NCBI GenBank assembly: GCA_905221605.1
Contig: CAJNDS010002176.1
Location: 473,800 to 533,799 of the forward strand
Length of the DNA: 60,000 nucleotides
Reading direction: 5' to 3'
Source: Symbiodinium natans
Taxonomy: Eukaryota; Sar; Dinophyceae; Suessiales; Symbiodiniaceae
Below the pieces are notes generated by a model. The model saw only the letters and a list, made by a program, of their open reading frames with translations, searched no databases and was not told the origin of the DNA. Position 1 is the stretch's first letter, and every line of letters begins with the position of its first letter. This document shows, piece after piece, positions 10,684 through 24,975 of this stretch. The position numbers and the translations under genes are program-made.

Positions 10684-11607
10684 AACCCGAATCCATGCGG
10701 CGCACTGCAGCCTTCGAATGGAAGCATGGCAGTTGCAGAGCAAAGTTTCTCTTCAGGCGCACACGTGACCAAGCACTTGTTCTTCCGAAGCTGCGCAACA
10801 CGCGAAGTACCAGGGCCCAAATGCTCCCTGTCGTGCAGGTGGCCAACCGGAGGCTGTCGCACGGGTCTCAGGCCCTGGGTTTCGGGATTTGCTTCAGGCG
10901 TGCAACTGGTGGTTCTGGCGACGGCTGCAGAAGGATGCACTTCGGCACTACGTACCGGACTTGTTTTGGCAGACAACCGGCACAGACCGAAATCACGAAC
11001 CTTCCTCAACCGTGGCCCATAGAACTTCCTGAAGCAGCCTCGAGATGCTAAGGCGGGAGCGCGACATGCTGCGTGAAGCTTCGCCCATTGTGTAGAATCT
11101 GTGTAAAACGAATGTAGACATGTGCTGTCACTGTAGGCATCTATCGTGTAATAAATAGACTACGTGTGCATTGTATCAGAATCCTGGCGCGTTTGCGTTG
11201 AAGTGGCTGCTCTAGCGCGCTGGCTGCCTTCAATGGCGCCTCCAGGTTTGAAGCGGACTGCGAAAATGTGCGCGCGCACACCATGATCAGGTTTCGGTCA
11301 TCCATGATGAGATCAAAAGGGATTCGTTTTGGGTTGTAAAATTAGCAATTTCGCATAATGACACAAAGCATCATTCTTTTCATATCGTGTAGATAAAACG
11401 GTTGTTTTTATTATGATACGAAATTTCGAGGAAGAAGGCTTGCGGCATCGAGAATTCCATCATCACTCTGATAATAGAACAGAAGAATGGATGTATATTC
11501 ATTGAATGGGGCGAAACGAAACTTGCTTGTGTCCAATCCATCTCAAAATCATGTTGGAAGCGTTCTCAGGAGGTACTGTGCTCCGTTGCAGGTTGGCCAG
11601 GCTCCAA
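10684..11607. other. stretch with no supportable gene
   Basis: Short overlapping frames on both strands near 10,700-11,050, without domains or splice logic. 11,050-11,480 is AT-richer and empty. Confidence 0.5.
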
Positions 11608-11722
11608 TCATGCACATTGCCACTGCTATGCATCACGTGTTGGCTCGGTGCAGTGTTAAATGGCAACTTAGCAACACAGGAGCTTTCACAACAAATAAGC
11701 ATGCATACCCCGTAAATGAAGT
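11608..11722 (+). repeat. dispersed repeat, copy 2
   Basis: Second copy of the element at 5433-5535, in the same orientation, with substitutions and small indels. It lies inside a 189-codon open frame (11487-12056), which is one reason that frame was not accepted as a gene. Confidence 0.65.
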
Positions 11723-14700
11723 AAGAAGTGTACATATACATAGGTATAGACATATAATACTACCCGAAACGAAATACACGTTCCGCTCCACAAGACCTCT
11801 ATACACACTCAATGGTTTGGTCGAAACCGCCATCCTTCAGATGCGCGAAGATACCGGCTACAATCTTGTAAGGGCAGGATCAGACCAGCAACACGACATT
11901 CGCAGTATCTTCTCTTGCTTTTTGTTTGTTCGGCCTCGGCATGGTTGGATTTTGCCTGTCGGGCTTTTGCCCCATGTCACGGATTGTGTCGGCTGCCCTA
12001 GGGATCCGGAACTTGAGTTTCAAAGATGCGGGCAAGGGCATGGCCATCCAAGATGAGGGCATCATGGCGACGATGCTTGAGGATGACCGGTGCGACCTGT
12101 CGGTGTGTCTGGCCATCGCTCTCGGAGCTTGCTGTGATCTGAGCTTGAAGTCAAGAATGGACCCTGCAAGCCATGTGCCGTGGACATGCAGCCAGCAGGC
12201 GGAACGGTTTGCTGCGAGCAGGAGGGGCGTGGCAAACTGCTTCAGATGTTGTTCGTGTCAAAGAGACTTGTGAGTGCTTACGAGAGCTTGACCACTGAAA
12301 ATTTGAGTGCGACTGTCCGTGTCGCCTGGGAAGCCTGAACCCAGCACGAGGCCGGAAAGGCTCCGGAAATTACGGACTGCATATCCGCGATGTTGAAAGT
12401 GAAGCAGAGAGACAGTCCCTGCAATTCACTGCCGCGGGCATAACAGAAACCTCTTTATAGACACCAGACATACCTTCAGGGTGGGTGCTCTTAAATGGGG
12501 ATGGCCCTAAAGCATGCCCGTCATGCTCCATTAACGTGCTGCTGGCAGGAATGGCAGGCAAGTTGGACATTTGGCCATGTATAGGGGGCCTGCAGAGACT
12601 TGCAAACATGACAAGTGCTTCGGCGAAAAGCTGAGCATATAGACTCATACCAAGGAGTCTTCCTCTCAAGCAGGAGCAAGATTGCCAGTGCAGAATCACC
12701 GACCCTGGCGGTAGTAATAAAGGTTGTCAGCAGGAGGTGTCCGGCAGGCAGGCCTCGTGCACTGCCCATCTCACGGAAGATGGTGAGAACTCCGCGACCG
12801 ACTTGACCAATTTGAGCATGAACTATGTGACATGACCTTTGTGATCTGTGCACCAGGTGGGTGCCTACGGGGATCCTCACGCCAGCCTGCCTCAGCCGTC
12901 AGGGTTGCTCCATGCCTTGCGAGTCGAAAGACAGAATCGTCTTGCGCGGACACACGTCGGCCTTGATTTGTCGAACAAAGCTGGCATGGCGGAAATTCTC
13001 GATGGGAGGTGGCAAATACTTGCACATGGCAAACAAAATCTGTCTGGTAAAGTGCATGCAAGGGCATGATCCGTTGCGGGCAGCGCGGGGAAGTCGTGTA
13101 AATGCTGGCCAGCAGGTCAAGTGAGGTCCTCCTGCGTGGGTGGCCTTAGTTGCTGAAGCGATACGCTGGAGCATGCTACCCCACAAGCATCTGACATCTG
13201 CACGGTCCAGCTCCGCGACACGCACTTCTGCCGTTCACCTTGGGGAATTGGAGCTTGAGCCCAGACTTCAGCAACTCAGCCTGAAGCTCCCACACAGCAC
13301 CAGGAGCCCAGGTCACCGCAGCGTGGCCTGAGCAACCAGCGTCTTGCGCGAAAGTTGGCCATTTCCCATGTAAGGAATCAACCGCCACATCTTTTCTGGT
13401 GCCGTCAGCCCCGGCAAAAGAAGCACCCCATGATAGCCCCCCCCCCTCCTTGAAATTCCAGGAGTGATGGCAGCTCGTCTCGTGTCACGAAGGGCAGAGG
13501 AATGGAAATTGCTAAGCCGCTAAACCTTCAGGGGCCGAAGTCCAGGAGCTCACACATTGTGGTGATGAACGGCTGCTGGGAACCCGATCACAAGACCTTG
13601 CCAAGCTCCCCGTCTCAAGTGCACCTACAAATCCTGCCCTAAAGCCACGGAAAGCTCTTGCTCAAAGCACCCTAAACCCTGAACCCTAAACCCGAAGGCA
13701 CACTGCGCCTTGATCTTCTGCAGTACTGACGACGCCGTGGCCTTTTGCTCAAAGAGGTGCTTAACGCTCGAAGAGTGGTCAATTGGGACCAGATGCGAGT
13801 CCAGCATCTAGGAAGGTGCCCTGAACTTCAGATGGCGCCGCTTTTTTCTAACTGCCAGCAATTTGTAGCTAAACGAAAAGTTTGAAGCAAAAACATGATT
13901 GAGGGACAGAGTGGAGGCGTAAGCCAGATCATGGGGAAAGAAGGGTAAGTTAAGAGCGTGTGGCCCGTCTCTGTGATAAGCCTCGACAGGCGAGGTGGAC
14001 AGCCGTCGGCCCTCTGAGGGACAGCCCACTTCTGGGGGAAGCGCCAGCGTGGGCGTGGCCTTGAGGGTGCAGCACCGCCATAGGAGGCAGATTCCCGTTC
14101 TTTCGCCAGGGCTATTTACCCGGACCCATGGTACCACGATAGAAACAGGCAGGCGCTGCCACGCTCTGCGGTCTTGCGGCTACACGGGAGACATCAGAGG
14201 TGGCTGTGTGTCTGTGAAACGCTGGCAGGTTCAAGAAACCGGGGGTGTTTCCCGAGATTTGCTCTACTCCTCCGCAACGTGCTTCGATTTCGGGCAACTT
14301 TGGGTTCCTTTAACCTTTCGTCCCCGGCTGCTTTGCAACATCTCATCCAGATTTGCCGTGGCTTCGGCGTCCCGGAGCACGTCTTCGGTGCTTGAGCGCG
14401 GTGCCTGCAGGCGTGGGAGTGCGCAATCACTGCTGCCTGCAGAACAGATGCCGCATTCTTCGCCCTGCAAAATGTAAAAGATCTGGGAGCTCATGATGTA
14501 TTCTTAAACAGCAGAGGGGCGCGAGCAGCAAGCGCAAACGGCATAAAGGGTCCTTTTGCAGAGCTCGGTTCAGTTTCCCAGCCTCTTCAAGAGGTCACCA
14601 TGTTTTCCAGAACTCGAGCAGCGCGACAGTTGCCCGTCAAGAGCCACCCAGTGAACCGCAGATCCCAGGTTTCGTAACTGCGAAGCTCGGAAGGTTCCAG

Positions 14701-16876
14701 AAAGGTTGGGCTGCTACAATGAGGTGCTTGCCCCTGTAGGCGCGTTTCGAGGTTTTGTTGAACTGATGCCTTGCCACTGCTCCGGTGCAATTTCAACATG
14801 CAGCCAGAACATGAAGGGGAGCTTTCGTCGTAAGTGACACGAAGCCACACTGCAAGAGCCTACGTGTGGAGCGATCACTGTCCATGAGGGTGTCTCGGCC
14901 GATTGCCCTCAAGCGCATCAAAGGTTCTTTCAGATGTCTGAGGCTGAGGCCTTGAACTTGTGGCGGAAAGTTGCCTCCCTCTGTTCGGCATGTTTTGCAG
15001 GCAGAGCTGGTGGGCCGGCATGCTGTAGCACCGCCAATGCAGTGGCAGTGGTGCTGCCACTTGGCCTGCAGATGTTGGGGGATGCACTGCTAGCGTGTCT
15101 TTGGTTCCTTTTCTGCGTCCGCTTGAAGCCGGCCTCTCACAGCTGATGGGAGACGTTCCCTCGATGTCTCAAGGCGCATGAAGAGACAAGGATCAGTGGA
15201 CGTGCGACCGTGCTTGCAGCTTGTAGCAGACTGCCGCAGCAAACATCAAGGTATGTGTCCGGGCATGCTACATTCGGCTCGGCAGGCAGGAGAGGCGACT
15301 GGACACGGCCAGACCATGTTCTGGCTTGTGGTGCCTCTCCTCCTCTTCTGTTCGACAGCGCGACGAGATGCTCAGCAAAAGTCTTGTAGCTGAGATGAGG
15401 TTCTTTAGAGTTTTGCCCGCTGTGCTCGACGTTGCTTATGCTGCTGGAACCTTGGCGTGAGACCCACATCGGGCCTCATGCCGAGTAGAACTGCAAGGTG
15501 ATAGCCCGTGGCAGCCGGCCCATTGAGCACGCCTCGGTGAAGTCACCGTGCTGCGTCGCAATTCTCTCAGGGTTGGCCCGGAGTTGCAAAGACGCTCTTG
15601 CGCAGCGGCTCTCAAGATCACCGGGGTCACAAGCTGCATTGCAGGATGTGTCGTTCTTGAGGTCTTCAGACTTCTCTTGCTTGTGGCAACTCGGGAGGAG
15701 GAGTTCTGGTGGCTTTCCTCTCCTGGGGCAGAAGAAGATGTAGACGGCTAGCGCGCGGGACAGCCGGCGTGGTGGAAATGACTCTGAGAGTCGGGAGCTT
15801 GTTGGTTCGGCCTCATGCCCAGACGGACACTTTTGACGTTGAGCTTCTCGAGCAACCCCCTGGGAGTTCAAGAGGACTCTTGGGCTATGACTCAGAGCAG
15901 ACTTGGAGAGGAATGCTGGGAGTCTTGCTCATCATGAGGTCACAGGGATCCTCCCTCCGGCCTAAGATCAAATCAGTCCAAGTGAGGCGTTTGTCTTTGT
16001 CTGGCCACAGAGCTTTGAGCTTCGCACACAGCTCGGTGATGCTGTATTGAGAGGATGAACTCGCTCGGAAATTCCGAGCAGCTTGGCCGCTTAGACCCTG
16101 AAGCCAAGCTCTTGCTGCCCTTGCCCTGCCAGAAATTGCGCCCGACACTGAGAGATAGCGCCCCCGTTCAGGATCTCGTCAGGGCCCTTTCTGGGCTGCA
16201 CATGCAACATGAAGATACAAGCACTTGCGAGACCCCCACCCCCTCTCTCAAAGCTGCCCTTTGAGAAGTTTGGTTCCCTTAAGGCACTTGCAGTGAAGCA
16301 TGTGAGGGAGTGGACCGAAGCGCTTCTTTCATGGCGAAACATTCTCGGAGAAATTCCGTGGCTACTTCTTTTCTTCGACTCCAAGAGGCCCATAGCCCCT
16401 AAGCCCAGCATCCCCACGAGGCCTGAAGTCGCAGCACAAGTTGCCGTGGCCGCCGTGTCAAAGTAAAGGCCGGAACAAGCCCATGAGCAATGCGCTCCTT
16501 GGGAGCAGAGGTCCTGCGGCGACCACTTTGGGTGATGTCCTAGGCATTCTTAGGCTAAGCGTTCCTTCCTCGAATTTTCATAGTTTCGTAGCAAAGTCGC
16601 TGTTTTTGGGCAGTTCGAAAGTCCATGCATTCACTGGGGGAAGGGGTCCCACGGTCGGCACCCTCAGCTCGCGTCCTCTGCTTTCATTGGACCCCCCGTG
16701 GCCAAAACGGTCAACTTATGTCAACATTCTAAGGACCGCTTCTATGTAACTGCCCTGATGAGAAGGGACAACATAGGTTTTGCAAGTCGATGAAAAGCAA
16801 GTCCCTGAACGACCCCGCCAACTCCAATTTAGTCACCTTAGGCCTGGCAGCGCGGATCCTATGCGAAGGAACGTAA
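11723..16876. other. long stretch with only weak coding traces
   Basis: No gene could be assembled. The best trace is on the minus strand: three successive overlapping open frames at 13388-13176, 13225-12899 and 12880-12521 read in order, with helix-like segments such as LQAELLKSGLKLQF and VLTIFREMGS. A possible donor follows the first (CCCAAG|GTGAAC). They may be exons or a decayed retrogene, but no family is recognised. A weak CCCTAAA/CCCTGAA remnant is at 13670-13693. The rest is unexplained. Confidence 0.25.
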
Positions 16877-16995
16877 AGTAGGGCCCAGAGTAGGCCCTCA
16901 TTCCCCTCTTGGGGGGGTTAAGGTTCCCTTATCCGCCCTCTTTAAGCCAACAAGGGCACCCTTTTCGTTCCTGAGTTACTCTTGGGACTAGTACA
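16877..16995 (+). repeat. dispersed repeat family A, intergenic copy
   Basis: Contains the family blocks GGGCCCAGAGTAGG, CCTCATTCCC, GGTTCCCTTAT, TTTAAGCCAACAAGGGCACCC and GTTACTCTTGGG in order. Related copies are at 26206-26317, in the intron at 31315-31437 and in the intron at 56233-56942. Confidence 0.65.
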
Positions 16996-19900
16996 AGCAT
17001 AAGCTTCGCTTTGGAACGCAAGGGGAGATGCGGAGCGCTGTTTCGGAGCTGGAACTTCGTCTTGCTGCAGTGTTCCCAGGTGGCGAAGATGGAGACTGTC
17101 GCATGCTCACCAGTGCAAGATCTAGGTGTTAGGGTTTCGGGTTAGGGTTTGGGGGCCTGATGCACATCCTACCTCTGCACTGTCTGAGCCTCACATGTGC
17201 AAGTTTTCCTGGTCGGCTCACCCAAGCGAGCGGAGGATCCGACCCTCTACTTCGTCGCAAGTTTGTGCTTTCATCTCCCTTCGTCATACGGGCCATCATA
17301 TGGCTCCTCGCGCTGGTCGAGCTACATCTTCTGGGCTTGATGAGCAGTTTGCGATGGAGGCTGCTGCTGCATCGGAATCAACCAGGAGCTGATACAGGAG
17401 CTGTGGGGCCAACACACCCAGAGCCCCTCTGGCGTTGCGCAGTTCATTTGAGGCCTGCAACATGCACCTGCGCACCTCCGATGTCTCGATCTTTTGGCCA
17501 CGGAAGATCAGGATCGTGTTTCCCAGGTGTGGCTGGCACGTGCACCTAACAGTCCAGCATTCTGCAGCCTCGCTCAACACCCCTTTGAGTGGTCGAGCAG
17601 ACATGGCTTGAACTGGCACCAGAACTCCCGCTGGCACGTCCAGCTCTTGTGATTTCCAGCTGTCAGTCATCGGCTAAAGCCTGCACTTGCTGAGACTTGG
17701 CCTCTGAACCTGAAATGCCTGGCCGAGGGTACTAACATCAAGAGAAGCTCGAGTCTCCGTTGGCCAACAAGCATCAGGCTCTCGCATCGCGTCACGCAGG
17801 AAGGGTGCCGACGCAGCAGCAGGCACACGACCACATGCTTGCAGTTGCACACCGGCTGCGTTATGTTCTGGACGATAACTGGGCTCACAATAAGAAGGTT
17901 TGTTGGCTTCAGGTTCATCCCATCCTGTGTCACATCACGTACAGCACTTCAAGAACAAACCCGGGGGGCTCCAGTCCCACTAGTTGTTGCCCAGCACAGC
18001 GTTCATGACATCTCCAGCAGACAGTGTCGGGCGTCTATTTATGGGTCATTTTTCCTGGGTAGTCGCTTTGTGTCGCATCACCTGGCAGACTAGAAGTACG
18101 CGGGGAGCCTTCACATCGGAAAAACACACCTCGGGTGTCCACGTTCTATGGTTGAAAGGATTGTTAGTAGACATTGCCGAAAACATCGGCTTGGGTCAGG
18201 TGTCGTGAGGTTTGAGCTTTCACGCATGGCGTATGCAAGGCAGCGTCCTCATTGGGGTGCAGCATCTTTTGATGTGCATGGCATCCCATGGTGCGGAAAT
18301 TCCCTCCCCAATCTTCCCCACACTGGAAGGATGTGATTTCTGTCAGGCTGGCTGCGAGTTAAGTCCGCTTCTCGTGCCGCCACGCGTGCTTTACGAGACC
18401 CTGGAAGAGAGTGGGCTTTGCACTGCGGTGACATGCTCTGGGCGGCGAGTTCGTTCAAGTGGCGCTCGTGCCTGTGTCACCAAGCAATTGCTGCAAAGAC
18501 ATGCAGATTGAACCGACATCGCGTGCAGGGACGCACGTTCCGGCCACAGTTCCCATCAGCCGGATCTGTCATGCAATGCACCACACTCAGCAGAAGCCAG
18601 TGATGGTGTCATGCTTCCTGGTTTCATGCTTCCTGCTAGCACAATGACAAGCTTCGGAGCGAGTTTGCCAGGGATGCAACGAAGTCCAAGAAGGGCCTTG
18701 TGATTTGACAACGAGACCTTGTGCCATTTCCTCGGCTGCTCATGCGCGGCCAACATCTTGCAAGAGTATTGCGAGAGGGAATGCGGAGTTGAGGCTGTTC
18801 TTCCATACGATTCGCGCGTAGATGTCGCCTGCTAAGGAGGAGGCCGCTGGAGGAAGCTCTGAGGTTAGCGGGCTCTGGCGGTATGTCTTCCGACTCTCCG
18901 CTGCTGAAGCACTAATCTCGCAAAGCTCGGGAAGCTCACCAGTCTAAGCATGTCGAGCTAGAACGTTGAATATCGCAGTGCAGCTCCACACGAAGCATCT
19001 TAGACTACGAGAGCTTGCTGGTACGCACGCCGGAGTTCAGCTCATTTCGGCTCTACGAAAGCTCTCGATGCTATCGGTACCTCCCATGTTAACACCCATG
19101 TCTCCACTCCTCACCGTGCATTTCCAGGATTTTCAAATGGGGTCCATTTGTAGGGTTCATATAGGCTTAGAGGGTTTAGGGCCAGCACCCTTGGGTCTAC
19201 CATTTTAGTACTTAAGGCAAGGAGTATGTCAAAGTGCCAAAGAGAAGGATGCGTATTGTACCTAGGCAAAACCAACCCGGCTCAAACAATCCTAGGCGAG
19301 GAGAAAGGAGGCACCCAGGGCAGAATTCGCGGAGCCTCGCCGGCCTTCGACTAATCCGGTCGGCCTTCAAAGTTTCCTAGAGCCATCCTGGGTTCGCCAG
19401 AGGATGTTCCCTTTCATTGGGGTTTAGGGTTTGGGGTTTTGGGGTTCAGGACTCTCCAACTCCACCTTTTGGCCCAAACCCTAAAAGCCCTGAATTCGTG
19501 ACTAGCCCCACTGGCGGTACGACAACCCCCAGAAAGTTCGCGGTGTCTATCTTTGGGCCGGCCAATTTCGCCCTTTAGGGATTTAGTCTTCCCACCACAA
19601 TCCGTGCCACCCCTTTGATGTTCCATGCAATCAAGCAATAAGACCGTTCAGATTCACTTTGTCAAGTCCTCTTGATACCTATGCTCGTAGAGCCCCAACA
19701 GCACACACCAGCGATTTGAAGCAACTGCGTCTGGAAACTCGTCAGGCGAGTCGAGTTGTGGTTGAAATCGGTCGCACTAGGGCTTAACTTCCTGTAGTGC
19801 TGTTTCTTCTGATTCGGTGTATGTGCCATGAAGAATCACTCAATGACGCCTCTGCTGGGCATGCATGGCGCGCGGGTCACCGCTGGTGATCTCAGGTTTT

Positions 19901-22900
19901 TGATCCTCTTGAGACTTCAGAGCCCATGCCCGCATGACTGACGATGCTCTTGCTATAGCCGGTGTGGCAACCACCTCTTGCGCGTCTGCCACGGCGGATT
20001 GTGCCAGCATGCTTGAGCTTGCAGGCAACACGGTTCTAGCGCAAGCCTCGCAGACCGCCTCTGCAAGCCTTGCATGACGCGCACTCTCCATTATCTGCCC
20101 TCTTCTGCCTTTAGTGTTCTGCGCATGTCTGTGAGACCTTGAGAGATATCCCATGAAACGTTCTGCGTTCTGCAACCTCATGTGTTCTCCATGCCAGTTT
20201 GACATGGTAACAGCTGATGCAACGTTTGTCCATGGGGGGGGTATTATATATGCAGACCGGCTGCCATTGTGGAGTCGCCTCCCCGTCTCCCTGCTTCTGA
20301 GGCTACAGGCTGTGCCTTCCCATGCCTGGACCATGTGGGCCTCCTTTGCTGGCGCCTCAAGTTGCAACTTGAGAGCTCTGGGTACGTGGCTTGAGGATGC
20401 CAGCCCTCGGCCAAAGCTGTAGCTGTGAAGGTGTTCTTGCGCACCCTTGCATATAGAATGAGCACAACACTACTGGAGTGTCTGAGCTGTCAATGCAGGC
20501 TGCACTGCCACGTTCTGTCAAACTCAAGGCGTTTGGCGCATGCGGCAGGAGGAATGGCTCAATCCCTTGCGGCTCCCTCGCCGGCAACTGTGCCGCTGAG
20601 GATTCCGGCAAGCCAAGCCAAAGCGAGAGGACGCTCCCATCGGGCCGGCGCTGGAGTCAGGCTTCAGCACAATGCAACGTACGGCACCTTAGCAAACACC
20701 GAAGGCTCACTTTGCCGACCTGTTGATGTTTCAGCCTGATCCGGGCGTTGCTTGCCTCGCTTGACTCCTCTGCGTTGATTTTCCTGGGCAAGGGTTCAGG
20801 GGTTAATATATAGGGTTTAGGGCTTAGGGGCCTGTCCCGATTTTTTATTGTTGCCGTGGCCTCCGGCGACGTGCTCCACGAGGTTTCACCCCGTCCCGGG
20901 CCGAGTGCCCTGGCTTCTGAACACCATCGAGTCCTGCTGTCCAGGTTGATCCCGCGTAGCGCGCGTGGTGCAGCTGACTCCAGCCCGGCTGAGTCGCTGC
21001 GGCTGCGGCATCAGATCGTGTCTGGGCTCAGCTCAATCAACCTGTTCCGACAAACTTTAGCAAATTTAGTACTTCTCACGGGGCTCGTGCTCAGGCTCAT
21101 GTGCCTGTTGCCATTCGGCCTTTCGCGTTCAGCAGGCAGCACCGGCGGCCACCGGCTCGATTTCCAAGTGTGGTGTGAGGTTGTTGAAAGAGAGCAGCCC
21201 GGCCCTCCGTGCGCTGTTCTTCAACAAGCCGCCCTGCGAGGCACATCTCAGAACGAGCCGTCGGCTTGGTACAGCTTCCCACGCAAATTTAAAATCTCCC
21301 TCTGAGTGAAGAATCTCGTCGGGTCTCCCCTGTAGTTCCCTAAGCCCTACAGAAAGTATACGGCACGCTTCGAAGAGGACCCCCCTATAAACTCTCAACC
21401 CTAAGTGCGTTTGCCTAGAGTGCGATAGCCACGTCACCCTCGCCGCGCGGCAGACGGTATTTTCAGGCATAACCCAAGTCTCGGGTTTGGGGTTAATTAG
21501 GGTTTAGGGTTTAGGGTTTAGGGTTTAGGGCCAATTATGGCTCTCTCATTCTGCCAATATCGGCCCTAGGCCATGACACGGACGAAGCGAGAGAAGGGGG
21601 CTTGGTGCATTGAGCATGCTTTGGCGACAGCCCGCCTACTTGCAGCAGACTGATCTTTGCAGATGCAGGCATTGCACGCGCCAGAGCATGCAAGCAAAGG
21701 GCAAGCTCTTCCGACACGCATGTCAGAGCCATGCAAACCATGATTTACATTGATGGCGGGCTTTGTTGACTAGTGTCCTTCATTGAGCTGTGTGCAGAGC
21801 ATGCATTGGGCTTGCGATGTCGAATTGGCGGAGCTACTTCACTGGCAAGAGGCGTGTCACCAAAGGTCCGTTTCTCGTGGCTGTGTGAGAACGCTTTCTG
21901 TACCAGGCAGTGTTCCTGCGCACACGCATCCGTGGGGAATGTGGGTGCTCGTCTGCTAGCAGTCAGCTCTCGTGGCAGCCTCCCAGCCTGAGCTGGAAAG
22001 ACGCATGTGGGTTCTGACAGACCAGGGTTGACGACACATCGGATGCTGAAGGCACATTTTGTCACAACGAGAGCAGAAGTCTGAGCAGGCGTACTCAACA
22101 AAATGCCAAGTCATCTTTGCAGCAAGCCTGCATTCCAAGCGCAAGAGGACATGCATGTTCCTGGCGCCGACATTAACGCTTGCATCAACAGGCTTGTTTC
22201 GATGATCGTTGGGAGTTGTCACGCTTTGTCTTCCATTGTAGGCCCTACGTAAAGTCTGTGAAGGGGTTTGGCAGCTAGTGAAGTGACTGGGCCCCCGAGA
22301 GATCAGGGGCAAACGCACGGGACCCGCCCAAGGGGCGACCGCCACGCCAACCTTGGACAAGGTTCGGTTAAGCCTGCCGGCCTTCGTCGAACCTGCGCGC
22401 CTTCGTCGAAGCTCCCCCGCCTTCTTCGAGGCTTGTTCGGGGTCACGTTGAGAGGTTGGAAGTGAAAAACTTCATCTCGGCAAACGCAGCTTCGCAAACG
22501 TTTCTCCTGCCTTCGTCGACGTCACCTGACTTCGCCGAGGTTCGTTTTGGAGACTTTGGGCTTACAAGGTTCGTTCAAGGTCGGCTGGCGGTACGCCTTT
22601 GGGGGGTCCCTTCTGTTCGGCCCCTAAGCGAGGATCTTCGACGTTGAGACATACCTTGTTACTTGAAGACGTATCCTGCATCGGCCATAGTGTAAGCGCC
22701 GGGCGGCTGCACGTTGTGTTTTGGTGTGCCCCGGACTAATGGTCGATCTCAAGAAAGATCGAACTGTGCATAGGAATCATAGTCGCTGGCCACCCCCAGC
22801 GCGAGGACAGCTTGCTGTGAGTGCCAGCATCAGGGTAAGCTACTGCATGGCTACGAGGTCTTGCAGCAAGCATGGCGCAAGTGGCGATGTTTGTGCCTTC

Positions 22901-24975
22901 AAGCGGCCTGCAGAAGCCGAGGTGTGTGGTACAGTTCCAGGATAATTCTTGGCACCTTGCTGCGGCGAAGGGTCATGTGATGGCTTCACGCCCAGCAAGG
23001 TGCTTGCAGAGCTCTTTCAAGATGAGGAAGTGAGAAGACAATGAATCAGCTGTCAACAACTCTGTGCCCCATTATGTGTTCCAGCTCTGCACTAGGAGTT
23101 GGCATGCTGCCCTGCCAGTGGCGACAGAGCCCGATTGCCATGCGTTCGCCTCCAGACTGTATGTGGGCCGGTTCTGACAAGAAATTGCCCTGAAGGGACT
23201 CCCTGTGTGTATGCCGGGTTGTGCTGCGACGGTTGGGGTGAAGCGATGTCGCAGCAGAGCTCGTCCTCAGCACAGACATTCTCATGTTGTCCCATGGAGT
23301 GGCACACGCTCGACGCATCGAAGGCGAGGTGCCTTTTTCGGAGCATCACGCTGGTGGCATCAGGTCCGTGGTAGCTTGCCAACAGCCTAACAGCTGGTCA
23401 GCAAGTCCGACACTAGCATCACGTGCCTTGTTTCGCGTGCGCGACCCAAGCATGCCTTTGTCGGGACAAAGCATGACTGATATCTCCGATATCTCCCTCA
23501 CAGGCAGCCGTTGCCAGGAATGCTTCACTTCCGTCACTGGCTCTCCATCACGGCCCCTCCTACACTTTCTCCAGGGACCAAGGTGCCGTTCGCGAGGCCG
23601 AGGCTCTCAGTGTCTGGAATGCTTTGTTGCTCCGCATCAAAGCATTCCAACCATAGCGCCCCTCACAAGATTGAATTGACAACTGTGCAGAGCACAGCTC
23701 ACCAGAGCTCCGCAGGGATCCGCGGAGCCCCCAAACTGCATTCTCCGTGAGATCCCTTAAGGATCACTGTGGGCGACCAGGAGAGCATGAGCTCAAAGTG
23801 CACAAAAATGCTCTAAAGCACCGCTTGCGCAAGCTGCGCGCAACGTAGCCCTGGGCCCAGGTTTTGCGGATGCTTCAAAAAGTATCCATCTCGGTAGTGC
23901 ACCGCACTTGCACAGCTCGCCGAATAGTGGCAAGGTCTTGCCGTCTTGCCACATTTGCTGCTTGTCCAGCCTGCTTCTCATGTGAAAAGGCAGCGAAGTA
24001 GCAAGCTCCAGGCTCTCTGCGAGCTAGTTTGGCTTTGTACGACGTACAGAACTCCAAAAGCCATCGCTGCAAAGATGCCAAGTTCTGCGAGCAGAGGGTG
24101 ACCGACACCTCCTAATCGTCATTGGCTCTGAGAGTTTTTGTGGGTGCCATATCTGTGAGAGCGTAAATCCACCGAAGACCACTGGCTGGTGACAGCTGGG
24201 AAAAGCCTGCTGGGATGAGGGGTCTCGCGACTAAGTGCCTTGGCAGGCCGCGGCCGCTTGAAAACCCTGGAGTTGGAACACCTTTTATTTTTGCGCATGG
24301 GGCACTTTAAGACATCGGCGTAGGAGCTGACCAGCGTCTGCTTTACAAGCATAAGGAGCCTGCAGCCGTTTGTGCTGGGATGGATCCAGACAGAGGAGGG
24401 CCAGCTTTCGCAAGGGAGCCCTTTGAAGGCCTTCGGCCAATGGTCGTGGATTGCTTTTGTTCAGCTGCCCAAAGCATCCGCAAGCAAAGCGTAGCAACGC
24501 CCATGAGGCAAAAGACATGACGTGAGCCAGAGCAGAGAATGACATAAGCCATCTTTCCGCGAACGCTGCCTGCTGGTGAGGGGGCAGCTGTTGCGATGTG
24601 CCTGACCAAACGCTTGCGTATGCTGAAATTCTGAAAGGTCATGTGAATTACACAGTCTCCCTGACCACGCAGCCGGTGCTTTGAGCCGTGCTCTTTGTTG
24701 CACTAAGAGGGAACACTCCACGGAGTTGCGAGAGGCCCTAGAGGCCCTGCAGAATGACACGCACCTTGCTGGGGCGGAGGGCCCCCCGCAACGTTCCATT
24801 CACTGTCAGCCATAAGAATCTTTGTGTATATACATATACATTATACACCTTGAGGTGATCCCGAGGTCATGAGAAGAGGTTTGCTTTGAGGCCAAGCTCT
24901 GCAGCTCAGTCTACTCAACGGTGTTGCAGCACGGGTAGGTCGGGTAGGTGGCAAGACCGTCCACATCTCTGCATG
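16996..24975. other. 8-kb stretch with no supportable gene
   Basis: Many short overlapping frames on both strands but none with domains or splice structure. A GTG-started frame at 20856-21305 is the longest. Telomere-like remnants are at 17120-17155, 19420-19450, 20809-20830 and 21491-21533. A short run of CCTTCGTCGA-type repeats lies at 22376-22545. Real exons may be hidden here but cannot be told from chance by reading. Confidence 0.4.
21491..21533 (+). repeat. telomere-type array TTTAGGG x about 5
   Basis: Five heptamers, preceded by degenerate GGTTTGGGG-type sequence. Confidence 0.85.

Noticed and set aside
11487-12056. 189-codon plus-strand frame
   Set aside because: It runs through a dispersed repeat whose other copy is non-coding in that frame, and no family is recognisable.
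13995-14477. 160-codon plus-strand frame
   Set aside because: Low-information Ser/Arg-rich reading with no motif, likely chance.
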